NCBI GenBank assembly: GCA_023420245.1
Contig: JAEZWL010000187.1
Location: forward strand, 1-5,309
Length of the DNA stretch: 5,309 bases
Direction of reading: 5' to 3'
Origin: Bacillota bacterium
Lineage (GTDB): Bacteria > Bacillota > Clostridia > Oscillospirales > Acutalibacteraceae
Shown: in pieces, positions 1 to 5,309 of the stretch
How positions within the stretch are numbered: position 1 is the first letter of the stretch
Layout of the letters: each line of letters opens with the position of its first letter
Notes under the pieces: model-generated
Seen by the model: the letters and a program-made list of their open reading frames with translations, nothing else
What the model was told of the DNA's origin: nothing
Database searches by the model: none
Translations under genes and position numbers: made by a program

Positions 1-200
1 CTTTCTGTTTTTATCACGGAATAAACGAAGGCGGGGTCAAGATGGTTCTCCGTCGCCTCCTTGGCCACGATATCCGTGTAAGCAAGCGGATAAGCCCGTT
101 TCATAAAATACTCGTATCCGTTGCTGATAAGAATACAGCTTATCAAAATCAAAACCGCGAGAACAGCACAGGTAACTGCCGCCTTATTTAATCTTTTCAT
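1..200 (-). CDS. Membrane-anchored lytic murein transglycosylase (Slt family), C-terminus cut by window
   Basis: This is the N-terminal 66 codons of a cell-wall hydrolase that cleaves the MurNAc-GlcNAc bond of peptidoglycan with formation of a 1,6-anhydro product. The visible protein starts MKRLNK, has one hydrophobic segment at about residues 7-26, then enters the Slt fold: YPLAYTDIV (37-45), a NHLDP (52-56) helix start, and VYSVIKTE ending at residue 66. In this family the Glu of the E-S pair in that position is the catalytic acid; here E66 is the last complete codon and the next two bases (AG) allow the expected Ser. Most of the catalytic domain is outside the window. The ATG start overlaps the coaE stop by 17 nt and is preceded by an AGGTGA ribosome binding site (206-211, 5 nt spacing) inside coaE, which supports the start and translational coupling. 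The hydrophobic segment ends in LISC (19-22), which resembles a lipobox, but the hydrophobic run continues beyond the Cys, so a simple membrane anchor is more likely. The family call is strong; the physiological role is inferred. Confidence 0.88.
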   Translation of the reverse strand, partial: MKRLNKAAVTCAVLAVLILISCILISNGYEYFMKRAYPLAYTDIVAKEATENHLDPAFVYSVIKTE

Positions 201-801
201 GAAAATCACCTAAAATACATTCAAAAAGCTTTTGTGCCTCTCCGGCAACATTTTCCAAATCGACGGAGCCATCAAACACATAATTCGCCCGTTCTCTGTA
301 GTAGGCCTCCTCGTGCTGTGCCCCGATTCTCGCTTTTGCCGCTTTTATTGAGATTGAATCCCGCGCCATAATGCGGCTGAGCCGGATTTCCACAGGCGCG
401 GTCACCGCGATTGTCACATCACAAAGCTGCTGAGCGCCGCTTTCAAACAAAAGGGGCGCATCTAAAAGGATCGCCCTTGTGCCGCTGTTCTGCAATTCGG
501 AAATCCGGCGCTTCACCTCATCCATAATTTTCGGGTGTGTGATCGCGTTTAGGCTTTGTGTTTTCTCTTCGCTGGAGAACGCACGCTCCGCCAAAAGCCG
601 ACGGTTCAAGCTCATGTCCGGATTGAGAATGTCTCCGCCGAATTCTGCCTGAAGCTCCGTAAGGCAGACCGGCAGGGTCACTGCCTCCCGGGCGATTCGG
701 TCCGCGTCAATAATTTCGCAGCCGGCCTTCTTTAACGCAAAAGCAAAGGTGGATTTTCCCGCTCCGGTCGGTCCGGTAAGCCCAATCACAATTTTATTCA
801 A
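184..801 (-). CDS. coaE: Dephospho-CoA kinase, TTG start
   Basis: CoaE phosphorylates the 3'-hydroxyl of the ribose of dephospho-CoA with ATP, the last step of coenzyme A synthesis in the cytoplasm. With the TTG start at 801 the protein has 205 residues, normal for the family. Visible motifs: P-loop GPTGAGKST at 10-18, the DADRIAR motif at 32-38, THP at 88-90, DAPLLFE at 114-120 and the lid-region RLSRIMARD at 140-148. The first strand KIVIGLTG begins at residue 3, so the start must lie just before it. No ATG or GTG sits there; TTG (801-799) has a GAGGT ribosome binding site 8 nt upstream. The TTG overlaps the end of sua5 by 8 nt, and the coaE end overlaps the transglycosylase by 17 nt, so translation is probably coupled on both sides. 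An in-frame ATG at 885 would add 28 residues lying inside sua5 that do not belong to the CoaE fold. The pairing of coaE with a following Slt-type transglycosylase gene is familiar from Clostridia. Confidence 0.96.
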   Translation of the reverse strand: MNKIVIGLTGPTGAGKSTFAFALKKAGCEIIDADRIAREAVTLPVCLTELQAEFGGDILNPDMSLNRRLLAERAFSSEEKTQSLNAITHPKIMDEVKRRISELQNSGTRAILLDAPLLFESGAQQLCDVTIAVTAPVEIRLSRIMARDSISIKAAKARIGAQHEEAYYRERANYVFDGSVDLENVAGEAQKLFECILGDFHEKIK

Positions 802-1816
802 GCTGAAGTACCTCGAATCCGGCAGCGCGTATGAGGCGGTTATAGACCGCCAGTCCCACGCCGTGCGGTTCCGGGCAGCGGGCATATACCGTTTTTGCCT
901 TCATATCGTCCAGCCTTCGCAGTGCGTCAAACAGTTCGCGCGCCTGTTCCGAATAATCGTTCTTTTTCCCGTAGCAGACCGCAGGAACCAAAATCTGGTC
1001 ATTTTCGCCGTCATAGCACAACGCAGCCATTCCTTCCATATTATGACTGTTTACATAGCTTTTATAAGCCTCAAAACTTCCTTTGAGAATAATTACGTTC
1101 GCCTTTGGAGAATAATGCTTATATTTCATTCCGGGAGAAGCGGCGCGCGCCCCCTGAGCCAGCGGATTTAGCACCGCGTCATCCAGTTCGACGGCACCGA
1201 GCACGCCTTGAAGCTGCTCCGGCGTGATACCTCCCGGTCTAAGGAGACGGGGCGGGTGGGTGGCAAGGGTAATCACGGTGGATTCCAAACCGACTCCGCA
1301 GGGACCGCCATCCAGAACCGCGTCAATTTTTCCGTTAAGATCATGCATCACATGCATTGCCGTGGTCGGGCTGGGCTGACCGGAAAGATTGGCAGACGGC
1401 GCCGCAAGCGGCAGACCCGCCGCGTCAATCAGCGCACGGGCGACCGGATGGGACGGAAAACGAACCGCCACCGTATCCAGACCTGCACTCACCTCATCCG
1501 GAATCAGCTCGGATTTCGGCAGGATCATGGTCAGCGGACCGGGCCAGAATTGCTCCGCAAGCTTTTTCGCGCTCTGCGGAATCTGCTTTACCAGACGGTC
1601 AAGCTGACGGATATCGGATATATGTACAATCAGCGGATTATCCATCGGTCTGCCCTTCGCGGCAAATATGCGCGCAACCGCTTTGCCATTTAAAGCATTG
1701 GCGGCTAAACCGTATACCGTTTCAGTGGGGATACCGACTAAACCGCCGTTCTTTAAAATCTGAGCGGCGGTTTGAATCGATTCCGGATAATCCGCGTTTA
1801 ACAATTGGGTCTGCAT
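794..1816 (-). CDS. sua5: L-threonylcarbamoyladenylate synthase, Sua5/YwlC type
   Basis: The enzyme makes threonylcarbamoyl-AMP from threonine, bicarbonate and ATP. The TsaBDE proteins then transfer the group to A37 of ANN-reading tRNAs to give t6A. The 340-residue length and two-domain layout mark it as the long Sua5 form, not short TsaC. The N-terminal YrdC/TsaC domain (about 10-200) shows GIPTETVYGLAANA (28-41), KGRPMDNPL (54-62), WPGPLT (91-96), VAVRFPSHP (116-124), APSANLSG (139-146), and GLESTV (176-181) with LLRPGGIT (191-198). The linker SPGMKYKHYSP (227-237) leads to the C-terminal Sua5 domain (about 240-340). The ATG at 1816 lies 3 nt after the prfA stop, with a weak purine-rich site (AGAGAGA, 1824-1830) in the prfA end, so it is probably translated by ribosomes arriving from prfA. 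Its stop overlaps the coaE start by 8 nt. prfA and ywlC are also near neighbours in Bacillus and many Clostridia. I do not see the other t6A genes (tsaB, tsaD, tsaE) here. Confidence 0.97.
   Translation of the reverse strand: MQTQLLNADYPESIQTAAQILKNGGLVGIPTETVYGLAANALNGKAVARIFAAKGRPMDNPLIVHISDIRQLDRLVKQIPQSAKKLAEQFWPGPLTMILPKSELIPDEVSAGLDTVAVRFPSHPVARALIDAAGLPLAAPSANLSGQPSPTTAMHVMHDLNGKIDAVLDGGPCGVGLESTVITLATHPPRLLRPGGITPEQLQGVLGAVELDDAVLNPLAQGARAASPGMKYKHYSPKANVIILKGSFEAYKSYVNSHNMEGMAALCYDGENDQILVPAVCYGKKNDYSEQARELFDALRRLDDMKAKTVYARCPEPHGVGLAVYNRLIRAAGFEVLQLE
810..814 (-). promoter_or_regulatory. Ribosome binding site that fixes the TTG start of coaE
   Basis: The minus strand reads GAGGT here, 8 nt before the TTG codon at 801-799. 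The site lies inside the last codons of sua5. It is well placed for the TTG start and for no ATG or GTG start, and is the main reason to place the coaE start at 801. Confidence 0.75.
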
Positions 1817-1819
1817 GTA

Positions 1820-2914
1820 TTAATCTCTCTCTTCTGACTGATTGTCTATGGTGCTTTGCAGCTTGGCGGCCCGGTCGGCCTGAATCAGGGCATCGATAAC
1901 TTCCTCGATATTGCCGTTCAGCAAATCTTCCAGGCGGTAAATGGTAAGACCAATCCGATGATCGGTCATGCGTCCCTGCGGATAATTGTAGGTTCGTATC
2001 CGCTCGGAGCGGTCGCCTGTACCGACCTGTGATTTACGATCAGACGCAATTTTTGCATCGTGCTCCTCCTGCTTTGCTTCCAGAAGTCTGGAACGCAGCA
2101 CACGCATCGCCTTATCCTTATTTTTATACTGGCTGCGTTCATCCTGGCATTCCACGACCGTTCCGGTCGGTATGTGGGTAATACGGATAGCGGAGGAGGT
2201 CTTGTTGATGTGCTGCCCGCCGGCGCCGCTGGAGCGAAACGTGTCAATCTGCAAATCCTTCGGGTTGATCTCGATATCCACTTCGTCGACCTCCGGCAGA
2301 ACCGCCACGGTTGCCGTGGAGGTGTGAACCCTGCCCTGCGTTTCGGTTTCCGGTACACGCTGAACACGGTGGACACCGCTTTCATATTTCAAACGGGAAT
2401 ACGCGCCGTCTCCGGTTATCATAAAGCAGATTTCCTTGTAGCCGCCAAGCTCGGTCTCATTCACGTTGACAATTTCAGTTTTCCACCCTTTTGACTCCGC
2501 ATACATACTGTACATACGATATAACACAGCGGAAAACAGCGCAGCCTCTTCCCCGCCCGCACCGCCGCGAATCTCAACAAATACGTTCCGGTCATCGTTC
2601 GGGTCGCGCGGAAGAAGCAGGATTTTCAGCTCGTCGGTTATCCGCTCCAAATCGGTCTTCGCCGTTTGCAGCTCGTCACTCGCCAGTTCCTTCATTTCGG
2701 GCTCCAGACCGCCTTCTTCCAAAAGCTCCCTGGCTTCCTGCATGGCACGGCTCGTATTACCGTATTCACGGTATTTTTCCACAATCGGCGTGATATTCTT
2801 GTGTTCCTTCATCAGCTCGGTATAAAGGGTCTGATTGGAAAGAACAGAAGGGTCGTAGAGCTTTTGATTCAGCTCCTCGTAGCGTTTCTCAAAGACATCC
2901 AAATTTTCGAACAT
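1820..2914 (-). CDS. prfA: Peptide chain release factor 1
   Basis: RF1 recognises UAA and UAG in the ribosomal A site and triggers release of the finished peptide. The 364-residue product has the full family layout: an N-terminal helical domain (about 1-100) rich in Glu and Lys, the core with EIRGGAGGEEAALF (114-127), the codon-recognition tripeptide P-E-T (188-190) matching the RF1 PxT signature (RF2 would have SPF), and the GGQ loop SSGAGGQHINKTSSA (228-242) with the catalytic Gln at 234, followed by GRMTDHRIGLT (314-324). The GGQ Gln is normally methylated by PrmC, whose gene is not in the window. The start at 2914 has an ideal AAGGAG site (2922-2927) 7 nt upstream. It follows the DUF951 gene by 45 nt with no terminator or convincing promoter between, so the two are probably co-transcribed. 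Downstream, sua5 begins 3 nt after its TAA stop. Confidence 0.98.
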   Translation of the reverse strand: MFENLDVFEKRYEELNQKLYDPSVLSNQTLYTELMKEHKNITPIVEKYREYGNTSRAMQEARELLEEGGLEPEMKELASDELQTAKTDLERITDELKILLLPRDPNDDRNVFVEIRGGAGGEEAALFSAVLYRMYSMYAESKGWKTEIVNVNETELGGYKEICFMITGDGAYSRLKYESGVHRVQRVPETETQGRVHTSTATVAVLPEVDEVDIEINPKDLQIDTFRSSGAGGQHINKTSSAIRITHIPTGTVVECQDERSQYKNKDKAMRVLRSRLLEAKQEEHDAKIASDRKSQVGTGDRSERIRTYNYPQGRMTDHRIGLTIYRLEDLLNGNIEEVIDALIQADRAAKLQSTIDNQSEERD

Positions 2915-2959
2915 ATTTTAGCTCCTTAAAAATGATATAGAGTTCATAAATTAAAGAAG

Positions 2960-3157
2960 CTATAATTCATCCTGTGTATTTTCCCGTATAATCTTTTTAA
3001 TATTTTTTTCACATTTCAATCTGGGTACCATAATTTCATGACCGCAGCCGGTACATCGAATTTTAAAATCCATACCGGCACGAAGCACCAGGAATGTTTT
3101 ATTCCCGCATGGATGCGGTTTTTTCATCTGAAGAAGATCGCCCGGTCTGACATCCAT
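2960..3157 (-). CDS. DUF951 family small zinc-ribbon-like protein (YyzM type)
   Basis: A 65-residue basic protein of unknown function that I recognise as DUF951. Family features visible: an N-terminal V-x-P-G-D-x-L (3-9), the MKKPHPCG stretch (11-18), VLRAGMDFKIRC (24-35), TGCGHEIMVPR (36-46) and a lysine-rich tail EKNIKKIIREN (50-60). C35 and C38 form a CxxC, and H15, C17 and H40 are candidate additional ligands; zinc binding is an inference, and no full four-Cys motif is present. The basic character would fit RNA or DNA contact but nothing here proves it. The ATG at 3157 has a strong GGGAGGA ribosome binding site (3164-3170, 6 nt spacing) and a promoter about 60 nt upstream. It is the first gene of the operon leading to prfA. 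In Bacillus subtilis the relative yyzM sits beside ychF, so its setting here before a release factor gene again points vaguely to translation. It ends in TAG, with an in-frame TAA two codons further on. Confidence 0.9.
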   Translation of the reverse strand: MDVRPGDLLQMKKPHPCGNKTFLVLRAGMDFKIRCTGCGHEIMVPRLKCEKNIKKIIRENTQDEL

Positions 3158-3188
3158 GTAAGTTCCTCCCTGTCTGTTTGTTGTGTTT

Positions 3189-3211
3189 TATCCGATATTC
3201 CGTATCCGATA
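3189..3211. repeat. Pair of identical 9-bp palindromes, 14 bp apart (possible operator)
   Basis: TATCCGATA occurs at 3189-3197 and again at 3203-3211. Each copy is a palindrome around its central base (TATC-C-GATA), and the identity extends one base further (T at 3198 and 3212). The pair lies just downstream of the predicted -10 box of the DUF951 operon, covering about the first 25 nt of its transcript. The position would suit a repressor roadblock operator. It does not resemble the TTGTTAAC-type biotin operator. Function is inferred from position and symmetry only. Confidence 0.4.
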
Positions 3212-3219
3212 TATGTAAT

Positions 3220-3249
3220 AGTATATCACCAAATCGGCGCGGCGGACAA
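3220..3249 (-). promoter_or_regulatory. Sigma-A-type promoter of the DUF951-prfA-sua5-coaE operon
   Basis: On the minus strand, TTGTCC (3249-3244) and TATACT (3225-3220) are separated by 18 nt, a good match to a housekeeping promoter. The predicted start of transcription is near 3213, giving an untranslated leader of about 55 nt before the DUF951 ATG. No other comparable match occurs in front of that gene. The call is by eye only. Confidence 0.55.
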
Positions 3250-3266
3250 TATTTTTTTCAATTTGC

Positions 3267-3296
3267 TTGCCGAAACAATCCCTTGCGCGCTATAAT
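3267..3296 (+). promoter_or_regulatory. Sigma-A-type promoter of birA
   Basis: TTGCCG (3267-3272) and a perfect TATAAT (3291-3296) are separated by 18 nt. The predicted transcription start is near 3303, leaving a leader of about 25 nt before the birA ATG. Its -35 box lies 17 bp from the -35 box of the opposing promoter, with a run of seven T (3252-3258) between them, so the two promoters are back to back. Confidence 0.6.
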
Positions 3297-3327
3297 CAAA
3301 GGAAATCATACAAAGGCTGTGAATCAA

Positions 3328-4305
3328 ATGGCACTGAAAGAGGAAATCCTGCTGCGCCTGCGGGAGAAAGACGGCTATCTTTCCGGCGAAGAGCTGAGCG
3401 GAGCGCTGGACGTTTCCCGCACCGCAATCTGGAAAGCCGTGAAAGCACTTCGCGACAGCGGTTATGAAATAGAATCCGCAACCAATCGGGGCTACCGTTT
3501 GACCGCCAGCCCGGACATTCTCATCCCTGAGGAAATCAAGTCCGGCCTCGAGACCGGAAAGCTGGCAAAAAGTGTTTTTTGCTATGATACCGTAGATTCC
3601 ACAAACGAGGAAGCAAAACGGCAGGCACTGAACGGCGCGCCAAGCGGCAGCCTGTTTGCAGCCGAACAGCAAACTAAGGGAAAAGGACGGCTGGGCCGCA
3701 GCTGGGCTTCGCCGGTAGGTAACGGGCTTTGGTTCAGCCTGCTTCTGCGGTCCAATCTGATTCCCGCCCGGATAACCGATGTAACACTGCTGGCGGGTCT
3801 GGCGGTTTGCAGGGCAATTCGGAAATCCACCGGTTGCACCGCCATGATAAAATGGCCGAACGATATTGTCATCGGAAGTAAAAAGGTCTGCGGAATTTTA
3901 ACCGAAATGGCGGCGGAAATGGATCGGGTCGACTACGTGGTCGTCGGAATCGGTATCAATGTAAATGTTGAGATATTTCCGGAAGAGCTAACGATAAAAG
4001 CGACCTCTCTTCGGTTGGAAACCGGGGAAAAGGTTCACCGCGTCGGTCTACTGCAAGAAATTCTGCGGGAATTCGACGGTTTGCTGTGTAATCAAGGGTA
4101 TCCAGGCGAAGAGTTTTTGAAAGAATACAAAGAATTGTGTGTTTCATTAAACCACAGGGTCGGGTTCAACCGGGATAACCGGTTGTTTTCGGGGATTGCG
4201 GTGGATATCTCTCCAACAGGAGAGCTGATTGTACAATGCGATGACGGGGCAATCTTCCCTGTCTCATCCGGCGAGGTAACCGTTCAGGGTATTTACGGGC
4301 AATAA
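3328..4305 (+). CDS. birA: Bifunctional biotin-protein ligase / biotin-operon-type repressor
   Basis: BirA activates biotin as biotinyl-AMP and attaches it to a lysine of biotin-dependent carboxylases; forms with an HTH domain also repress biotin genes when loaded with biotinyl-AMP. The 325-residue product matches the two-function form. Residues 1-60 form a winged HTH: LSGEELSGALDVSRTAIWKA (18-37) holds the helix-turn-helix, followed by the wing ending at NRGYRL (53-58). The catalytic domain shows DSTN (90-93), the biotinyl-AMP loop GKGRLGR (118-124; GRGRxGR in the classic form), KWPND (175-179), KVCGILTEM (186-194) and VVGIGINVN (205-213). An SH3-like C-terminal domain covers about 275-325. 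The ATG at 3328 has a modest AAAGG site (3312-3316, 11 nt spacing). An in-frame GTG at 3319 is less well placed, and the in-frame ATG at 3178 lies upstream of the promoter. No biotin synthesis or transport gene is in the window, so its repressor targets are elsewhere. Confidence 0.96.
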   Translation: MALKEEILLRLREKDGYLSGEELSGALDVSRTAIWKAVKALRDSGYEIESATNRGYRLTASPDILIPEEIKSGLETGKLAKSVFCYDTVDSTNEEAKRQALNGAPSGSLFAAEQQTKGKGRLGRSWASPVGNGLWFSLLLRSNLIPARITDVTLLAGLAVCRAIRKSTGCTAMIKWPNDIVIGSKKVCGILTEMAAEMDRVDYVVVGIGINVNVEIFPEELTIKATSLRLETGEKVHRVGLLQEILREFDGLLCNQGYPGEEFLKEYKELCVSLNHRVGFNRDNRLFSGIAVDISPTGELIVQCDDGAIFPVSSGEVTVQGIYGQ

Positions 4306-4313
4306 CAAAGAAC

Positions 4314-4352
4314 AAGCTCACTGCAATTCAGCACAGTGAGCTTTTGTATTTT
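4314..4352. terminator. Hairpin terminator shared by convergent birA and glnS
   Basis: Arms AAGCTCACTG (4314-4323) and CAGTGAGCTT (4334-4343) pair perfectly over 10 bp around a 10-nt loop. On the plus strand the stem runs into TTTTGTATTTT (4342-4352), a good intrinsic terminator for birA, whose stop lies 8 nt before the stem. On the minus strand the tail TTGTTCTTTGTTATT is less pure but U-rich, so the same hairpin may also end glnS transcription. The glnS stop is 2 nt beyond the T run. Confidence 0.85.
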
Positions 4353-4354
4353 CC

Positions 4355-5309
4355 TTACTTCTTCTTAAAGCTGTCCTTTAAGGATACCGATCGGTTGAAC
4401 ACCGGATGCTCCGGGGTGCTGTCGCGGTTATCCATGCAGAAATAACCCTGGCGCATAAACTGGAAGGATTTATCCGGGGTTGCCTTTCCCAATGAAGGTT
4501 CCACCTTGCAGTCGGTCAAGACAACGAGAGAATCCGGATTCAGTTCCTCCAGATAATCTCCCGCCTCCGGGTCCGGAACGGTAAACAGACTGTCGTAAAG
4601 GCGAACCTCCGCATCCACAGCGGTTTTGGCGTCCACCCAGTGAATGGTCCCCTTGATTTTTCTTCCGTCCGGCGTGTTGCCGCCGCGGGTCTCCGGATCG
4701 TATTCGGCGTAAACCTCAACGACTTCACCGTTATCATCCTTTTTACACCCGGTACAGCGGATAATATAGGTAGTTTTCAAGCGAACCTCATTGCCCGGGA
4801 AAAGACGGAAATAGCCCTTTACAGGCTCCTCCATAAAGTCTTCCTTCTCAATCCAGAGCTCACGCGAAAAAGAAACCGTTCTGGTTCCGTCCTCGGGGCG
4901 CTCCGGGTTATTCTCCACTTCGAATTCCTCCGTCTGATTCTCCGGGTAATTCGTTAAAATCAGCCTTACCGGCTTTAGGACGGCCATGGTGCGTTCCGCG
5001 TTCGAGTTTAAATCCTCGCGCAGGCAGTGCTCCAAAAAGCTGTACTCCACCGTACTGTTTACCTTGGCAACGCCGATACGCTCGCAGAAATTGCGAACGG
5101 AGGCCGGTGTGTAGCCTCTGCGGCGCAGACCGCACAGGGTGGGCATCCGGGGATCGTCCCAGCCGCTGACATAATTGTTTTCCACCAGTGTTCTAAGCTT
5201 GCGCTTGCTCATAACGGTATTATTGATGCCAAGGCGCGCAAACTCAATTTGCCTCGGTTTATCCGGCAGGTCAATATGATTGATTACCCAATCATAGAGC
5301 GGTCTATGA
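4355..5309 (-). CDS. glnS: Glutaminyl-tRNA synthetase, N-terminal part outside window
   Basis: GlnRS is a class I aminoacyl-tRNA synthetase that charges tRNA-Gln with glutamine using ATP. The window holds the last 317 codons, reading from the right edge without a stop. The visible start, RPLYDWVIN and RQIEFARL, is the end of the catalytic domain. VMSKRK (visible 32-37) is the KMSKS-type ATP loop, followed by WDDPRMPTLCGLRRRGYT (about visible 51-68) of the helical subdomain. The remainder is the two-barrel anticodon-binding domain, with IHWVDA, VRLYDSLFTVP, EPSLG, FQFMRQGYFCMD and PVFNRSVSLKD in the usual order. These match E. coli-type GlnRS closely and differ from GluRS, which has an all-helical anticodon domain. 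About 240 N-terminal residues, including HIGH, lie beyond position 5309. The ATG at 5212 is an internal Met within VMSK, not the start. The C-terminus is plain, with no added YqeY-type domain. Most Gram-positive bacteria make Gln-tRNA by transamidation, so this gene marks a lineage with direct charging. Confidence 0.97.
   Translation of the reverse strand, partial: HRPLYDWVINHIDLPDKPRQIEFARLGINNTVMSKRKLRTLVENNYVSGWDDPRMPTLCGLRRRGYTPASVRNFCERIGVAKVNSTVEYSFLEHCLREDLNSNAERTMAVLKPVRLILTNYPENQTEEFEVENNPERPEDGTRTVSFSRELWIEKEDFMEEPVKGYFRLFPGNEVRLKTTYIIRCTGCKKDDNGEVVEVYAEYDPETRGGNTPDGRKIKGTIHWVDAKTAVDAEVRLYDSLFTVPDPEAGDYLEELNPDSLVVLTDCKVEPSLGKATPDKSFQFMRQGYFCMDNRDSTPEHPVFNRSVSLKDSFKKK

Noticed and set aside
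802..885. ATG at 885 as the coaE start
   Set aside because: It would add 28 residues encoded within sua5 ahead of the first CoaE strand; the TTG at 801 has a proper ribosome binding site.
1357..1899. 180-codon plus-strand reading frame
   Set aside because: It runs antisense to sua5 and the prfA end, and its composition (Arg, Ser, Pro rich) is that of a shadow frame. The same holds for the plus-strand frames at 749-1171, 1208-1693, 2060-2494 and 2466-2825.
1966..2385. 139-codon minus-strand frame inside prfA
   Set aside because: It is the +1 shadow of prfA, full of Arg and Pro, and covers the GGQ region that is clearly coded in the main frame.
2915..2959. Internal promoter between DUF951 and prfA
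   Set aside because: A TATATC on the minus strand has no acceptable -35 partner at normal spacing; the A+T-rich gap is adequately explained as leader with the AAGGAG site.
3158..3213. Riboswitch, T-box or attenuator in the DUF951 operon leader
   Set aside because: The leader is only about 55 nt, with no T-box sequence, no terminator hairpin and no recognisable aptamer.
3178..3327. Upstream in-frame ATG at 3178 giving a birA protein 50 residues longer
   Set aside because: The extension lies before the TATAAT at 3291-3296, has no BirA similarity, and the HTH domain begins just after the ATG at 3328.
3226..3672. 148-codon minus-strand frame overlapping birA and the divergent promoters
   Set aside because: It is antisense to well-supported birA coding sequence and covers both promoters; the product shows no recognisable domain.
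5210..5212. ATG at 5212 as the glnS start
   Set aside because: It is the Met of the VMSKRK ATP-binding loop; coding similarity continues upstream to the window edge, so the gene is simply cut.

Overview
The window reads as ordinary, densely packed chromosomal DNA from a Gram-positive anaerobe of the class Clostridia. An Oscillospiraceae/Ruminococcaceae-like lineage is my best guess. The reasons are a single-membrane-type lytic transglycosylase next to coaE, a DUF951 protein, full-length Sua5 (YwlC type), a BirA with an N-terminal HTH domain, strong AGGAGG-like ribosome binding sites, a TTG start, and a base composition that looks near 50% G+C by eye. The lineage is inferred from gene content and order, not from a search.

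Layout: six genes lie in three transcription units. (1) Positions 1-3157, minus strand: a five-gene cluster read right to left, DUF951 small protein, prfA (release factor 1), tsaC/sua5 (threonylcarbamoyl-AMP synthase), coaE (dephospho-CoA kinase) and a lytic transglycosylase cut by the window edge. Counting that partial gene the cluster has five members. The last four are tightly spaced or overlapping (3-nt gap, 8-nt overlap, 17-nt overlap), so they almost certainly form one operon with translational coupling. (2) Positions 3328-4305, plus strand: birA (biotin-protein ligase and probable repressor), divergent from the DUF951 operon. (3) Positions 4355-5309, minus strand: the C-terminal part of glnS (glutaminyl-tRNA synthetase), convergent with birA, with a shared hairpin terminator in the 49-bp gap. 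In total there are seven protein-coding genes, two of them partial.

The 170-bp region between DUF951 and birA holds two recognisable back-to-back sigma-A-type promoters, and a pair of 9-bp palindromes that fall at the predicted transcription start of the DUF951 operon. The theme is translation and core metabolism: stop-codon release (prfA), the t6A modification of ANN-decoding tRNAs (sua5), tRNA-Gln charging (glnS), coenzyme A completion (coaE), biotin attachment (birA), and cell-wall turnover (transglycosylase).

I see no mobile element, CRISPR array, RNA gene or defence system, and no stretch over 300 bases without a gene. I did not find a previously undescribed system. The points worth a second look are small: the palindrome pair, the TTG-started coupled coaE, the only complete-gene TAG stop lying directly before the gene for the factor that reads TAG, prfA without an adjacent prmC, and a glnS in a Gram-positive context.
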